A stretch of 64,000 bases of DNA from Psychrobacillus sp. OK032. Lineage in GTDB: Bacteria > Bacillota > Bacilli > Bacillales_A > Planococcaceae. How positions within the stretch are numbered: position 1 is the stretch's first letter; every line of letters starts with the position of its first letter. Under the pieces are notes generated by a model that saw nothing but the letters and a program-made list of their open reading frames with translations, ran no database searches and was not told where the DNA came from. Positions 8,381 to 15,980 of this stretch are shown here, piece after piece. The DNA is taken from positions 124,001-188,000 of the forward strand of contig NZ_FOGY01000009.1 in NCBI RefSeq assembly GCF_900111345.1, given 5' to 3'. A program made the translations under genes and the position numbers.

Positions 8381-9721
8381 ATGACTACATACGATTTAAT
8401 CATTAAAAACGGGAAAATTGTTACAGCAGAATCCACTGTTCAAGGGGATATTGCGATTAAAGACGGCAAAATCAAAGAGGTTGGTCAATCACTTCAAGGT
8501 TCGGCTGATCGAGTAATCGATGCAGAAGGGCTTCATATTTTGCCTGGATTAATCGATACGCATGTCCATTTTAATGAGCCTGGAAGAACAGAATGGGAAG
8601 GAATTGAAACAGGAAGCCGTGGCTTAGCTGCTGGTGGAGTTACAACCTTCTTCGATATGCCATTAAACAGCACACCGCCAACGATCAACAAAGAAAACTT
8701 GGATCTAAAAAAGGCTTGTGCAGATGAAAAATCCATCGTAAATCCTCGTTACTGGGGTGGACTTGTTCCCGAAAATATTGAAGATCTAAAAGAACTACAT
8801 GAGAATGGTGTCATCGGATTCAAAGCATTCATGTCACCAAGCGGGATCGCTGATTTCAATCATGTTGACGATGAAACGATTTTCAAAGGTATGAAAGAAA
8901 TCGCTTCTCTTGGCTCTCTTCTTGCAGTTCACGCTGAAAGCACAGTTATTTGTGATCAGCTTGCTGAAGAAAAGCAAAAGCAAGGTAAAACGACTGCAAG
9001 AGATTTTGTTGAATCAAGACCAATTATTTCTGAAATTGAAGCTGTAAGAAGAATCATCTCTTATGCAGAAGCAACTGGCTGTAAAGTACATGTTGTCCAT
9101 GCGAGTAGTAGAAAAGTCGTTGAAGTTATTCTGGCGGCGCAAGCTAGAGGCGTCGATATTACAGTTGAAACTTGCGCACATTATTTAGCTTTAACTGTAA
9201 AAGATCTTGAAGAAAAAGGCGGATTGGCGAAGTGCTGCCCTCCGTTACGCGATGAAGATGAGGTTGAAGATTTATGGGTTGCGGTTGCTAATGGGGAAAT
9301 TAATGTAATTGCCTCTGACCATTCTCCAGCTCCGGCATCTATGAAAACAATAACAGATAACTATTTCGAAGGTTGGGGCGGAATCTCAGGTGCTCAATCT
9401 ACATTAAACGTTATGTTAACAGAAGGGTATTTCAAACGTAACCTTCCTTTAGAGAAAATTGTTGCTTTAACAGCGACAAACCCAGCGAAATTATTCGGAC
9501 TAGATAGTAAGGGAACCATTGCCGAAGGATATGATGCTGATCTAGCGATTGTAAATCTAGAAGAAAGTTTTGAGCTTAAGAATGAAGATTTATTCTATCG
9601 TCATCAACATTCTCCTTATGTAGGTATGACATTTAAAGGAAAAGTCAAATCAACGATTGTCAACGGTGAAGTCGTATTTGAAAATGGAGAAATCACAGCT
9701 CCACAAAAAGCGAACGCTTAA
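8381..9721 (+). CDS. allB: Allantoinase (paralog 2)
   Basis: A 446-residue cyclic amidohydrolase with the most canonical allantoinase block of the set: HVHFNEPGRTEWEGIETGS and DMPLNSTPPTIN. Metal ligands are all seen: His61, His63, carboxylated-lysine site Lys148 (GFKAF), His184 (AVHAES), His240 (VVHASS) and Asp313 (ASDHSP). It hydrolyses allantoin to allantoate. ATG 8381 is preceded by GGAGGT. It follows paralog 1 by 75 bases and ends at a strong terminator, so 5401-9721 (permease, allantoinase, allantoinase) reads as one operon. Its C-terminal tail is close to the partial protein at position 1, so the genome holds at least three such genes here. Confidence 0.92.
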   Translation: MTTYDLIIKNGKIVTAESTVQGDIAIKDGKIKEVGQSLQGSADRVIDAEGLHILPGLIDTHVHFNEPGRTEWEGIETGSRGLAAGGVTTFFDMPLNSTPPTINKENLDLKKACADEKSIVNPRYWGGLVPENIEDLKELHENGVIGFKAFMSPSGIADFNHVDDETIFKGMKEIASLGSLLAVHAESTVICDQLAEEKQKQGKTTARDFVESRPIISEIEAVRRIISYAEATGCKVHVVHASSRKVVEVILAAQARGVDITVETCAHYLALTVKDLEEKGGLAKCCPPLRDEDEVEDLWVAVANGEINVIASDHSPAPASMKTITDNYFEGWGGISGAQSTLNVMLTEGYFKRNLPLEKIVALTATNPAKLFGLDSKGTIAEGYDADLAIVNLEESFELKNEDLFYRHQHSPYVGMTFKGKVKSTIVNGEVVFENGEITAPQKANA

Positions 9722-9727
9722 ATAGTA

Positions 9728-9757
9728 AAATCCCAAACCGCTTGGTTTGGGATTTTT
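9728..9757 (+). terminator. Terminator after allantoinase 2
   Basis: A perfect stem AAATCCCAAACC/GGTTTGGGATTT with loop GCTT is followed by TT. Confidence 0.9.
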
Positions 9758-9947
9758 GCTGTCCAGCTCTAAGCGCCATCGACATTCAGAAAAGTATTAG
9801 ATATTTTCAATGACTTATTCTGTTGCTCTAAGCCATTTACTGGATTCATACATTGTAAAACTACATACCATTGGGATTTAGCGCATTGGTTCTGATGCAT
9901 CTACGCTCTATTAAGTTTAGATGCTAATTAGTTAGCAAGTAAAAATG

Positions 9948-10086
9948 ATTGCAGCGGAAGGTGGCGACTCTAGCGGGATGAGTGAGACAGATGAGACATC
10001 ACAACGTACGCGAAGCGGCGGTGATGGCTCATTGCTCACCCCGCAGAAAGCGTCCGCCTGTAGCGGAAATCATAGCGGACACCTTG
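9948..10086. repeat. GC-rich intergenic repeat, family C (longest copy)
   Basis: A GC-rich block in an AT-rich gap between convergent genes. It begins GCAGCGGAAGGTGGCGACTC and ends AGCGGAAATCATAGCGGACA. Parts recur at 2640-2705 (inverted) and 3048-3098 (direct). Nearer the terminator, at 9763-9785, GTCCAGCTCTAAGCGCC resembles the repeat at 55112. No open frame is supported. Confidence 0.7.
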
Positions 10087-10094
10087 CGCTTTTC

Positions 10095-11750
10095 TTAACT
10101 AAATGCTTCTTCCTCTTCTTTTAGAATAGAGCCGATGATGAGGGCTACGCGTATCCGCAGAGAGTCAGCTGGATCACGGAGTGAGCAGTTTAGCAGTTCT
10201 TCTGTTTTTTCTATTCGATATTTCACTGTATTTCGATGAACGAATAATTTTCTCGATGTTTCTGAATACTCACATTGGGCATCTAAGTAAACTTGAATCG
10301 TTTTTACTAGTTCTTGGTCTTCCTTTGTTTTTGGAAAGGCCAATGATTTTAATGTATTTTCATAAAGGGCTTTTAAGTCTTTACGAGGAAGGGATTTTAA
10401 CAATTCCTCCAAATCCCTTGTTTTGTAATACTTTATAAACCCTTTTAAATTTTGTTCGTATCCTGTCAATATCGCTTCCACAGCTTCATAATAAGCGGTC
10501 GGTATTTCTTTAAGGGATGACACTGAGTGACTTACACCAAAAGACAACGTGAAATCTCCACTGAATTTTGCTTGGACATTTTCTATAAATTGTGTGATCG
10601 TATTAATTTCTTCATCACTATATTTCGAGAATTGTAAAATCATAGCGAAGTACTTTCCTTTTGTGAATAAAGTAGCTTCTAAACTTTCATGTATGATTTC
10701 ATCTTCAAGCTGGTCGTAAACACTATTATGTAGCTCTCCAACTTTTTTTTCATAAAGCTGCAATGTTTCATATATTTCCCCTGTGGCGTCGATTGTACAT
10801 ACTACACAGACATTCTCCATACCTTTTTGGAGCCCGTAATAATTCGAGCGGCTAAATATTTCTTCATCAGATTGGATTTTCATTTCGATTAAATCAGCGA
10901 AGAAGTTATTTTTTAACAATCTCGAGTTTTCTTCGATTGCTTGCTCTTTTACGATTGTAAATGAAATGACATTGCCTGCCTGTTCGATTGCCATTTGTGA
11001 AGAAGGATAAGGTAAAGTGAGTGAGTCGAAAATGACGAGCATACTTGGATATTGACGCTTCGTATGAACAGGAAATGTCGTAACGCTTTGATGTTCCTTT
11101 GATGGGATTGAAAAAGTAGTCCCTTCTCGGGAAACTGGTAAGTCCTCCTTCACCTTCTGAAGAATCTCATGTTTAATCTCCTTCATTGACTCCTTCACAA
11201 AATCATGACTTTGAGCAATCTTTTCTCCCCTGTGATTCAATAAAAGGGCTGGACGTGCCAAAAGATAGCCTAATTGTTCTAGTAGAGCACTTAAACTGTA
11301 TCCTTTGATGAGCATATTTGAGAACTCTTTTTGAACATGCAAGGCATAATAAAGTTGCTCTGCCTCATGATCATTCAAATAATTCAAGATATGGCGGGAA
11401 ACTTCACCTAATGTGTGATTTGTAGGTAAATCAATAATTGGGAATGCAAGTTCATCAGCTAGTAATTTCACTTCGGGTGGCAATTGATGGAAGAAACGGC
11501 TAATTTTGATGACAAGGCCTGAACAATTTAAGTCGTGCATTTGTTTGATTAACTCGCAAAATTCCTCTGTATCATCCTTAAACGCATATCCGGTTGAAAG
11601 GAGAAGATGATTTTCAGCTAAAAAGTTGATCACGTCAGGTGTATCAGATATATTTACAGATTGTACATTTCTTGTTAGACCGCGATGGCCTGCAAGTACA
11701 ATACCTTCTTTCATTCCTTCTAATATAAATAAATCATTTATGGTTTTCAT
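10095..11750 (-). CDS. PucR-family regulator (copy 2)
   Basis: A 551-residue regulator of the same layout as the protein at 193: N-terminal PucR domain (about residues 5-120, with HRGLTRNVQSVNISDTPDVI), a middle CdaR-like domain, and a C-terminal helix-turn-helix (about 485-540, SETSRKLFVHRNTVKYRIEK). Start ATG at 11750 has GAGAGGG upstream on the minus strand. It is transcribed away from the YbbY-like permease gene across a 440-base gap that carries candidate operators, a typical arrangement for a regulator and its target. The two PucR proteins differ enough that they probably sense different ligands. Confidence 0.85.
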   Translation of the reverse strand: MKTINDLFILEGMKEGIVLAGHRGLTRNVQSVNISDTPDVINFLAENHLLLSTGYAFKDDTEEFCELIKQMHDLNCSGLVIKISRFFHQLPPEVKLLADELAFPIIDLPTNHTLGEVSRHILNYLNDHEAEQLYYALHVQKEFSNMLIKGYSLSALLEQLGYLLARPALLLNHRGEKIAQSHDFVKESMKEIKHEILQKVKEDLPVSREGTTFSIPSKEHQSVTTFPVHTKRQYPSMLVIFDSLTLPYPSSQMAIEQAGNVISFTIVKEQAIEENSRLLKNNFFADLIEMKIQSDEEIFSRSNYYGLQKGMENVCVVCTIDATGEIYETLQLYEKKVGELHNSVYDQLEDEIIHESLEATLFTKGKYFAMILQFSKYSDEEINTITQFIENVQAKFSGDFTLSFGVSHSVSSLKEIPTAYYEAVEAILTGYEQNLKGFIKYYKTRDLEELLKSLPRKDLKALYENTLKSLAFPKTKEDQELVKTIQVYLDAQCEYSETSRKLFVHRNTVKYRIEKTEELLNCSLRDPADSLRIRVALIIGSILKEEEEAFS

Positions 11751-11849
11751 ACGAATACCCTCTCTATTTAAAAGTTTCCATAAGGAAAATTTATTATGTT
11801 CCTATTCTGCCCATTTTACGTTAAAGATAAACAAAAATCAAAGTATAAA

Positions 11850-11884
11850 TTGGTCATAGTAAACAATGACAATTCCGAACGATA
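11850..11884. promoter_or_regulatory. Divergent control region: TTGGTCA motif and PurBox-like site
   Basis: TTGGTCAT at 11850-11857 resembles the PucR core. AATTCCGAACGAT at about 11871-11883 matches the PurR box consensus WWWWCCGAACWWT except for one base. PurR normally needs two inverted boxes and I see only one, so PurR control is tentative. Both lie between pucR copy 2 and the YbbY-like permease. Confidence 0.35.
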
Positions 11885-12005
11885 TCTGTAGACTAGAATA
11901 GTTAAAAGCCAAAAATAAGGGAATACTATAGAGTGGTTATAATTTAAATTTGGGTTGAAACTATTTTTTATTCAAAGGAAATAAGTCCTGATCGTGATAG
12001 CGGAG

Positions 12006-12100
12006 CGTTCCCTTCCAGTGAGTTAAGATATTTCCCATATCTATCCGGAAGGTCGCAGAAACAATGGATTTGTGCTGTCCTTTCAGCACTGGAGGGAACA
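12006..12100 (+). ncRNA. Predicted three-way-junction RNA in the permease leader
   Basis: An outer stem GTTCCCTTCCAGTG / CACTGGAGGGAAC (13 bp, one bulged T) encloses two hairpins: AGATAT-TTCCC-ATATCT, and GGAAGG...CCTTTC. The latter is extended inside by CAG/CTG and ACAA/TTGT around loop TGGAT. Together they form a compact three-way junction of about 95 nt, 90 bases before the coding start of a purine-type permease. It matches no riboswitch core I know (not purine, guanidine-I, TPP, SAM, FMN or ZTP). It could be a regulatory leader, a small RNA or a small inverted-repeat element. Confidence 0.5.
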
Positions 12101-12129
12101 AACCAAACATTTTTACACCAGCTAAATTC

Positions 12130-12185
12130 CTATTTGGTAGAACATGGCCGAAAACGGACGACCCTATAGTAGGAGTTCTAATTAG
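12130..12185 (+). promoter_or_regulatory. Second small folded element next to the start codon
   Basis: TAGAAC (12138-) pairs with GTTCTA (to 12180), extended outside by CCTA/TAGG. Inside are CCG-AAAA-CGG and CCTA-TAG-TAGG. The outer strand ends only a few bases before ATG 12192, so folding could affect ribosome access. Confidence 0.4.
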
Positions 12186-12191
12186 GTATCA

Positions 12192-13595
12192 ATGCTGCTG
12201 ATATTCATAAAAGAAAAGGTGATTGTTATTAACGAGTTATTAAAATCAAGTAACTGGATTTCGGGCTTACAGTGGCTCTTTTTTATTTTTACGAACATAG
12301 TTGTCATACCGATCACTGTCGGATCGGCTTTTGAACTTTCGCCAAGCACGATTGTCAATATGCTTCAGCTTTCCTTTATCGTGACAGGATTAGCATGTAT
12401 CGTTCAAGCGTTTTTTGGACATAAACGTGCCATAATGGAAGGACAGTCCGGACTATGGTGGGGAATAATTTTAATGCTATGTAATACGGCTGTGGCACAA
12501 GGGATGCCTTTACCTGTTTTGGGGGGCAGTTTAACGGTTGGTATCATTATTACCTCGATTATAACCTTGTTGATTGGTATAACAGGGCTGGGACCTCATA
12601 TAGCCAAGTTATTTAAACCTGCCGTAATGGGCGTATTTATGTTTTTATTCGGATGTCAATTAATTGGTATCTTTTTAAAAGGTATGTTAGGTATTCCATT
12701 TGGCAATCAGGCAGCTGGTGCGCATATCAATGTATCTATTGCTTTGTTATCGATAGTGATAGCAATTGTTGTAATCGTGATCAGTGTAAAGGCACCTTCA
12801 AGTGTTCGACGCTATGGTTTACTCATCGGAATTATCGGTGGTTGGATTATTTATGCGCTTATTTTCAAGCCGGAAAGTCTTGTCAGTGAAACTACGTCGT
12901 TTGGCCTTGAGCTATTTCCATTAGGAAAGCCTGCATGGGACATTGGAATTATCATTACAACTGTTATAGCAGGATTGTTAAACTCTGCAAATACGTTTGG
13001 CGCATTAAAAGGTACGGAAAGTATGTATGAGGTGGAAACGACTAAATCCGAATACAGAGCTTCCTTCACGATTACAGGTATTTTCACTTTTATAGCAGGA
13101 ATTTTTGGACTTGTTCCAAATTCACCTTACGTATCTTCGATTGGTTTCTTAAGCCAAACAGGAATAATAAAAAGGATTCCTTTTGTTCTCGGTGGATTTA
13201 TGTTTCTTGTAATGGGCCTCATTCCGCCCGTTGGACACTTTTTCTCACAGCTTCCACTAAGCATTGGTAGTGCAGCGCTATTTGTCTCTTATTTGCTTCT
13301 TTTAAATTCTTCCTTGAACTTTTTCAAACAGGTTGAATTCAATACGGTCAATATCTATCGTTCGGCTGTTCCATTGTTTGTAGGTGTTGTGATTATGACC
13401 CTTCCTGCTTCTTATTTTGTTACCATTCCAAGTGTGATCCGTCCAGTTCTTAGCAGTGGATTATTAGTGGGGATCATTCTAGCTCTACTATTAGAGAATC
13501 TCATCAAATGGGACAATTACGGAAATGAAGATAAAGGCAAGCAAAAAGATATAGCGAATACGGTTACGGATAAAACCGATTTACAAATAAAATGA
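12192..13595 (+). CDS. ybbY: NCS2-family purine permease, E. coli YbbY-like
   Basis: A 467-residue membrane protein with about 12-14 hydrophobic segments, matching E. coli YbbY of the allantoin locus motif for motif: SGLQWLFFIFTNIVVIPIT at the start, FFGHKRAIMEGQSGLWWG, NSANTFGALKGTE, and RPVLSSGLLVGIILALLLENL near the end. NCS2 proteins import xanthine, uracil or urate; YbbY is a putative purine permease. The start is uncertain. ATG 12192 has no good ribosome binding site, whereas AAAAGGTGA lies just before an ATT codon at 12228 (giving INELLKSS), so a rare AUU start is possible. It is divergent from pucR copy 2. The polar C-terminal tail (about 25 residues) is extra compared with E. coli. 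Confidence 0.87.
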   Translation: MLLIFIKEKVIVINELLKSSNWISGLQWLFFIFTNIVVIPITVGSAFELSPSTIVNMLQLSFIVTGLACIVQAFFGHKRAIMEGQSGLWWGIILMLCNTAVAQGMPLPVLGGSLTVGIIITSIITLLIGITGLGPHIAKLFKPAVMGVFMFLFGCQLIGIFLKGMLGIPFGNQAAGAHINVSIALLSIVIAIVVIVISVKAPSSVRRYGLLIGIIGGWIIYALIFKPESLVSETTSFGLELFPLGKPAWDIGIIITTVIAGLLNSANTFGALKGTESMYEVETTKSEYRASFTITGIFTFIAGIFGLVPNSPYVSSIGFLSQTGIIKRIPFVLGGFMFLVMGLIPPVGHFFSQLPLSIGSAALFVSYLLLLNSSLNFFKQVEFNTVNIYRSAVPLFVGVVIMTLPASYFVTIPSVIRPVLSSGLLVGIILALLLENLIKWDNYGNEDKGKQKDIANTVTDKTDLQIK

Positions 13596-13627
13596 TAGTG
13601 AATAACTTAAAAATCAAGACTAGTCTA

Positions 13628-13659
13628 AAGGCAGTAATATAATTACTGCCTTTTGTTTT
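13628..13659 (+). terminator. Terminator after YbbY-like permease
   Basis: Stem AAGGCAGTAAT/ATTACTGCCTT with loop ATA is followed by TTGTTTTA. Confidence 0.88.
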
Positions 13660-13675
13660 ATCCATTTTATCCATA

Positions 13676-13683
13676 TTGGTTAA
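13676..13683 (+). promoter_or_regulatory. Candidate PucR box upstream of allC
   Basis: TTGGTTAA, identical to the site at 5223 and to the core of the B. subtilis PucR box, lies about 195 bases before the first gene of the allC-arcC run. Confidence 0.5.
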
Positions 13684-13877
13684 ATAAAATATAGAATTTT
13701 ATCTATATAAGCTAAAGACTATTTTTATGGCAACGTTTACAATGAGTAGTGGAGCTAAAGAGACTTTACGTAAATGAAAGACAATTCAGTGCATACTATT
13801 CGCATGTATTACAAACAATAGTAGCGTTACCAAAATAATTATAAAAACTACATAGCCAGAAAAGGGTGGTGAAATAG

Positions 13878-15137
13878 GTGAACGATATGAAAGACATTTT
13901 ACAAAAGCTTGATCATTTAGCTGAAGAAACAGATAGCAAGCTTAAATGGTTAGCCGAATTCGGAAAAGATCCTGAAGGCGGAGTTTCTCGTTTACTCTAT
14001 ACAAACGAGTGGGTTGAAGGTCAACATGCATTAAAAGAATGGATGGAGAACGAAGGCCTGGAAGCTCGATTTGATGATATTGGAAACCTATTCGGTACAT
14101 TAACAGGTAAAAACACAAATGAAACTGTTTTGACCGGCTCCCATGTGGATACAGTGAAGAATGGCGGCCGTCTTGACGGTGCATATGGAATTGTCGCTGG
14201 AATTCTTGCATTGAAATACTTGAAAAAACATTTTGGTCAACCAGTAAGAAACATCGAAGTCGTTTCGATGGCCGAAGAAGAGGGAAGTCGTTTTCCTTAT
14301 GCATTCTGGGGTTCTAAAAATATTGTCGGATTAGCCAAAAGTGCAGATGTAAAAGACATGACGGATTTTGACGGAATTTCTTTTGTGGAAGCGATGTCAA
14401 AAGCTGGCTTCCATTTTAAAGCGGATGAAACAGCAAAGCGTGAAGATGTTAAAGCATTTGTAGAGCTTCACGTTGAACAAGGTAGCGTTCTGGAAACGGA
14501 AAAGATTCCATTAGCGGTTGTCTACAGCATTGTTGGGCAAAGACGTTTCACTGTTGAAATTACAGGAGAAGCAAATCATGCAGGCACGACACCAATGGGC
14601 TACCGAAAAGATACTGTTTATGCGGCTAGCCAAATGATATTTGAACTTATTTCGATGGCGAAAGAAGAAGGAAATCCTCTTGTTGCAACAGTCGGCAAGA
14701 TTGAAGCGGAACCGAACATTGTAAATGTGGTTCCTGGAAAAGCGATTTTCACGATAGATGTTCGTCATACGAATAAAGAAGTATTGGTAAACTTCACAGA
14801 ACAGATGACTGAAAGAATTAATGAAATTTCAAAAGAACATGGTGTTCAAACAGTTATTGATATGTGGATGGATGCCGATCCAGTTCCAATGGATCCAAGC
14901 ATTGTTCAACTCATTGAAAACCAGTTTAAAGAAAATGGTTTAAATTATAAATTGATGCATAGTGGTGCAGGACATGATTCACAAATTTTTGCTCCTGTTG
15001 TGCCGACAGCTATGCTGTTTGTTCCAAGTGTAAAAGGGATCAGCCATAATCCGGCTGAATTTACAGAGCCGACTGATTTGGCAGAAGGTGTGAAAGCACT
15101 TATTGGTGCTCTTTACGAATTGGGCTATAAAGAATAA
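13878..15137 (+). CDS. allC: Allantoate amidohydrolase
   Basis: A 419-residue M20-family di-zinc (Mn-type) amidohydrolase that converts allantoate to (S)-ureidoglycine, CO2 and ammonia. Metal-site residues visible are His89 in GSHVDTV, Asp100 in GRLDGAYG, the EEEG glutamates at 133-135, His198 in VELHVEQG, and the later GAGHDSQ and SHNPAEF histidines. The dimerisation (lid) domain lies at about 210-325 and contains GEANHAGTTPMGYRKD. The start is GTG 13878 behind AAAGGGTGGTGA. It heads the run allC-allE-allD-allD-allF-allG-allH-arcC, with 55 bases to allE. A second, more distant copy lies at 23450. Confidence 0.93.
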   Translation: MNDMKDILQKLDHLAEETDSKLKWLAEFGKDPEGGVSRLLYTNEWVEGQHALKEWMENEGLEARFDDIGNLFGTLTGKNTNETVLTGSHVDTVKNGGRLDGAYGIVAGILALKYLKKHFGQPVRNIEVVSMAEEEGSRFPYAFWGSKNIVGLAKSADVKDMTDFDGISFVEAMSKAGFHFKADETAKREDVKAFVELHVEQGSVLETEKIPLAVVYSIVGQRRFTVEITGEANHAGTTPMGYRKDTVYAASQMIFELISMAKEEGNPLVATVGKIEAEPNIVNVVPGKAIFTIDVRHTNKEVLVNFTEQMTERINEISKEHGVQTVIDMWMDADPVPMDPSIVQLIENQFKENGLNYKLMHSGAGHDSQIFAPVVPTAMLFVPSVKGISHNPAEFTEPTDLAEGVKALIGALYELGYKE

Positions 15138-15192
15138 CACTGTGAATTCGATATACAGATAAAAAAACAGGTAAACAAAGGAGAATGTAAAA

Positions 15193-15957
15193 ATGGGTTA
15201 TCCAAAAGACTTACTTTCAAGCAGATCTATCATTAAACCTGGTCAATATGCTCTAATCGCACCAGAGGGGTTAGTAAATAACGTCATCCCTGGGTTTGAA
15301 AATTGTAGAGTTTCCATCTTAGGCTCACCGAAACTTGGTGCAAGCTTTGTCGACTATATTGTTACAATGCACGAAGGTGGAAAAAACAGCCAAGGTTACT
15401 GCGGTGAAGAAGATGTACAATGTTTCGTTTACGTTATTAGCGGAAAAGTGAAAGCTAAAGCGGATGACAAGGAATATATTCTCGAAGAAAGCGGCTATTT
15501 ATATTGCCCACCAGGCGTAACAATGTATTTGGAGAATATGGAATCAGGTGATTCTCGTCTATTCCTTTACAAACAAAAACACAACCCATTAGAAGGACAG
15601 AAGCCTTGGGTAGTTTCAGGACATGCGAATGAAATCGAGTATATGGATTATGATGATATGCACAATGTTCACCTGAAGGATCTTTTACCATTAGATCAAG
15701 CTTTCGATATGAATTTCCACATCCTTTCATTTGATCCAGCAGCTAGCCATCCATTTGTGGAAACACATTATCAAGGGCATGGTGCATATCTGTTATCTGG
15801 TGAAGGCATGTATAACCTTGACAATGAATGGATTCCTGTTAAAAAAGGTGATTACATTTTTATGGCGCCATATGTTCATCAAGCAGCTTATGCTGTTGGA
15901 AGAGAACCATTAACTTATGTTTACTCTAAAGACTGTAATCGAGACCCGGAACTATAA
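15193..15957 (+). CDS. allE: (S)-ureidoglycine aminohydrolase
   Basis: A 254-residue bicupin that releases ammonia from (S)-ureidoglycine to give (S)-ureidoglycolate. It follows E. coli AllE (YlbA) along its length: GFENCRVSILGSPKLGASFV, LYCPPG, and KKGDYIFMAPYVHQAAYAVG. The C-terminal cupin holds the manganese ligands Glu190, His192, His196 (ETHYQGHGAYLLSG) and Gln230 (VHQA). ATG 15193 has AAAGGAGAA upstream. It lies between allC and allD, matching pathway order. The presence of this enzyme means the organism uses the ureidoglycine branch rather than direct allantoate hydrolysis to ureidoglycolate. Confidence 0.95.
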   Translation: MGYPKDLLSSRSIIKPGQYALIAPEGLVNNVIPGFENCRVSILGSPKLGASFVDYIVTMHEGGKNSQGYCGEEDVQCFVYVISGKVKAKADDKEYILEESGYLYCPPGVTMYLENMESGDSRLFLYKQKHNPLEGQKPWVVSGHANEIEYMDYDDMHNVHLKDLLPLDQAFDMNFHILSFDPAASHPFVETHYQGHGAYLLSGEGMYNLDNEWIPVKKGDYIFMAPYVHQAAYAVGREPLTYVYSKDCNRDPEL

Positions 15958-15980
15958 ACTGGAATTTATGAGGTGTCAAA

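Noticed and set aside
9948-10086. Insertion sequence
   Set aside because: No transposase frame or terminal inverted repeats with target duplication; size and palindromes fit a small non-coding repeat.
10181-10438. Plus-strand frame inside pucR copy 2
   Set aside because: Shadow of the conserved PucR helix-turn-helix region on the other strand.
12040-12075. SRP RNA-like CCGGAAGG segment
   Set aside because: Only the GGAA tetraloop with two pairs is shared; the AGGUCAG and AGCAGC internal loop strands of SRP RNA are missing.
11940-12190. Purine (xpt-type) or guanidine riboswitch in the permease leader
   Set aside because: The conserved cores of these classes are absent, although the region is clearly able to fold. 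Listed as an unknown structure instead.
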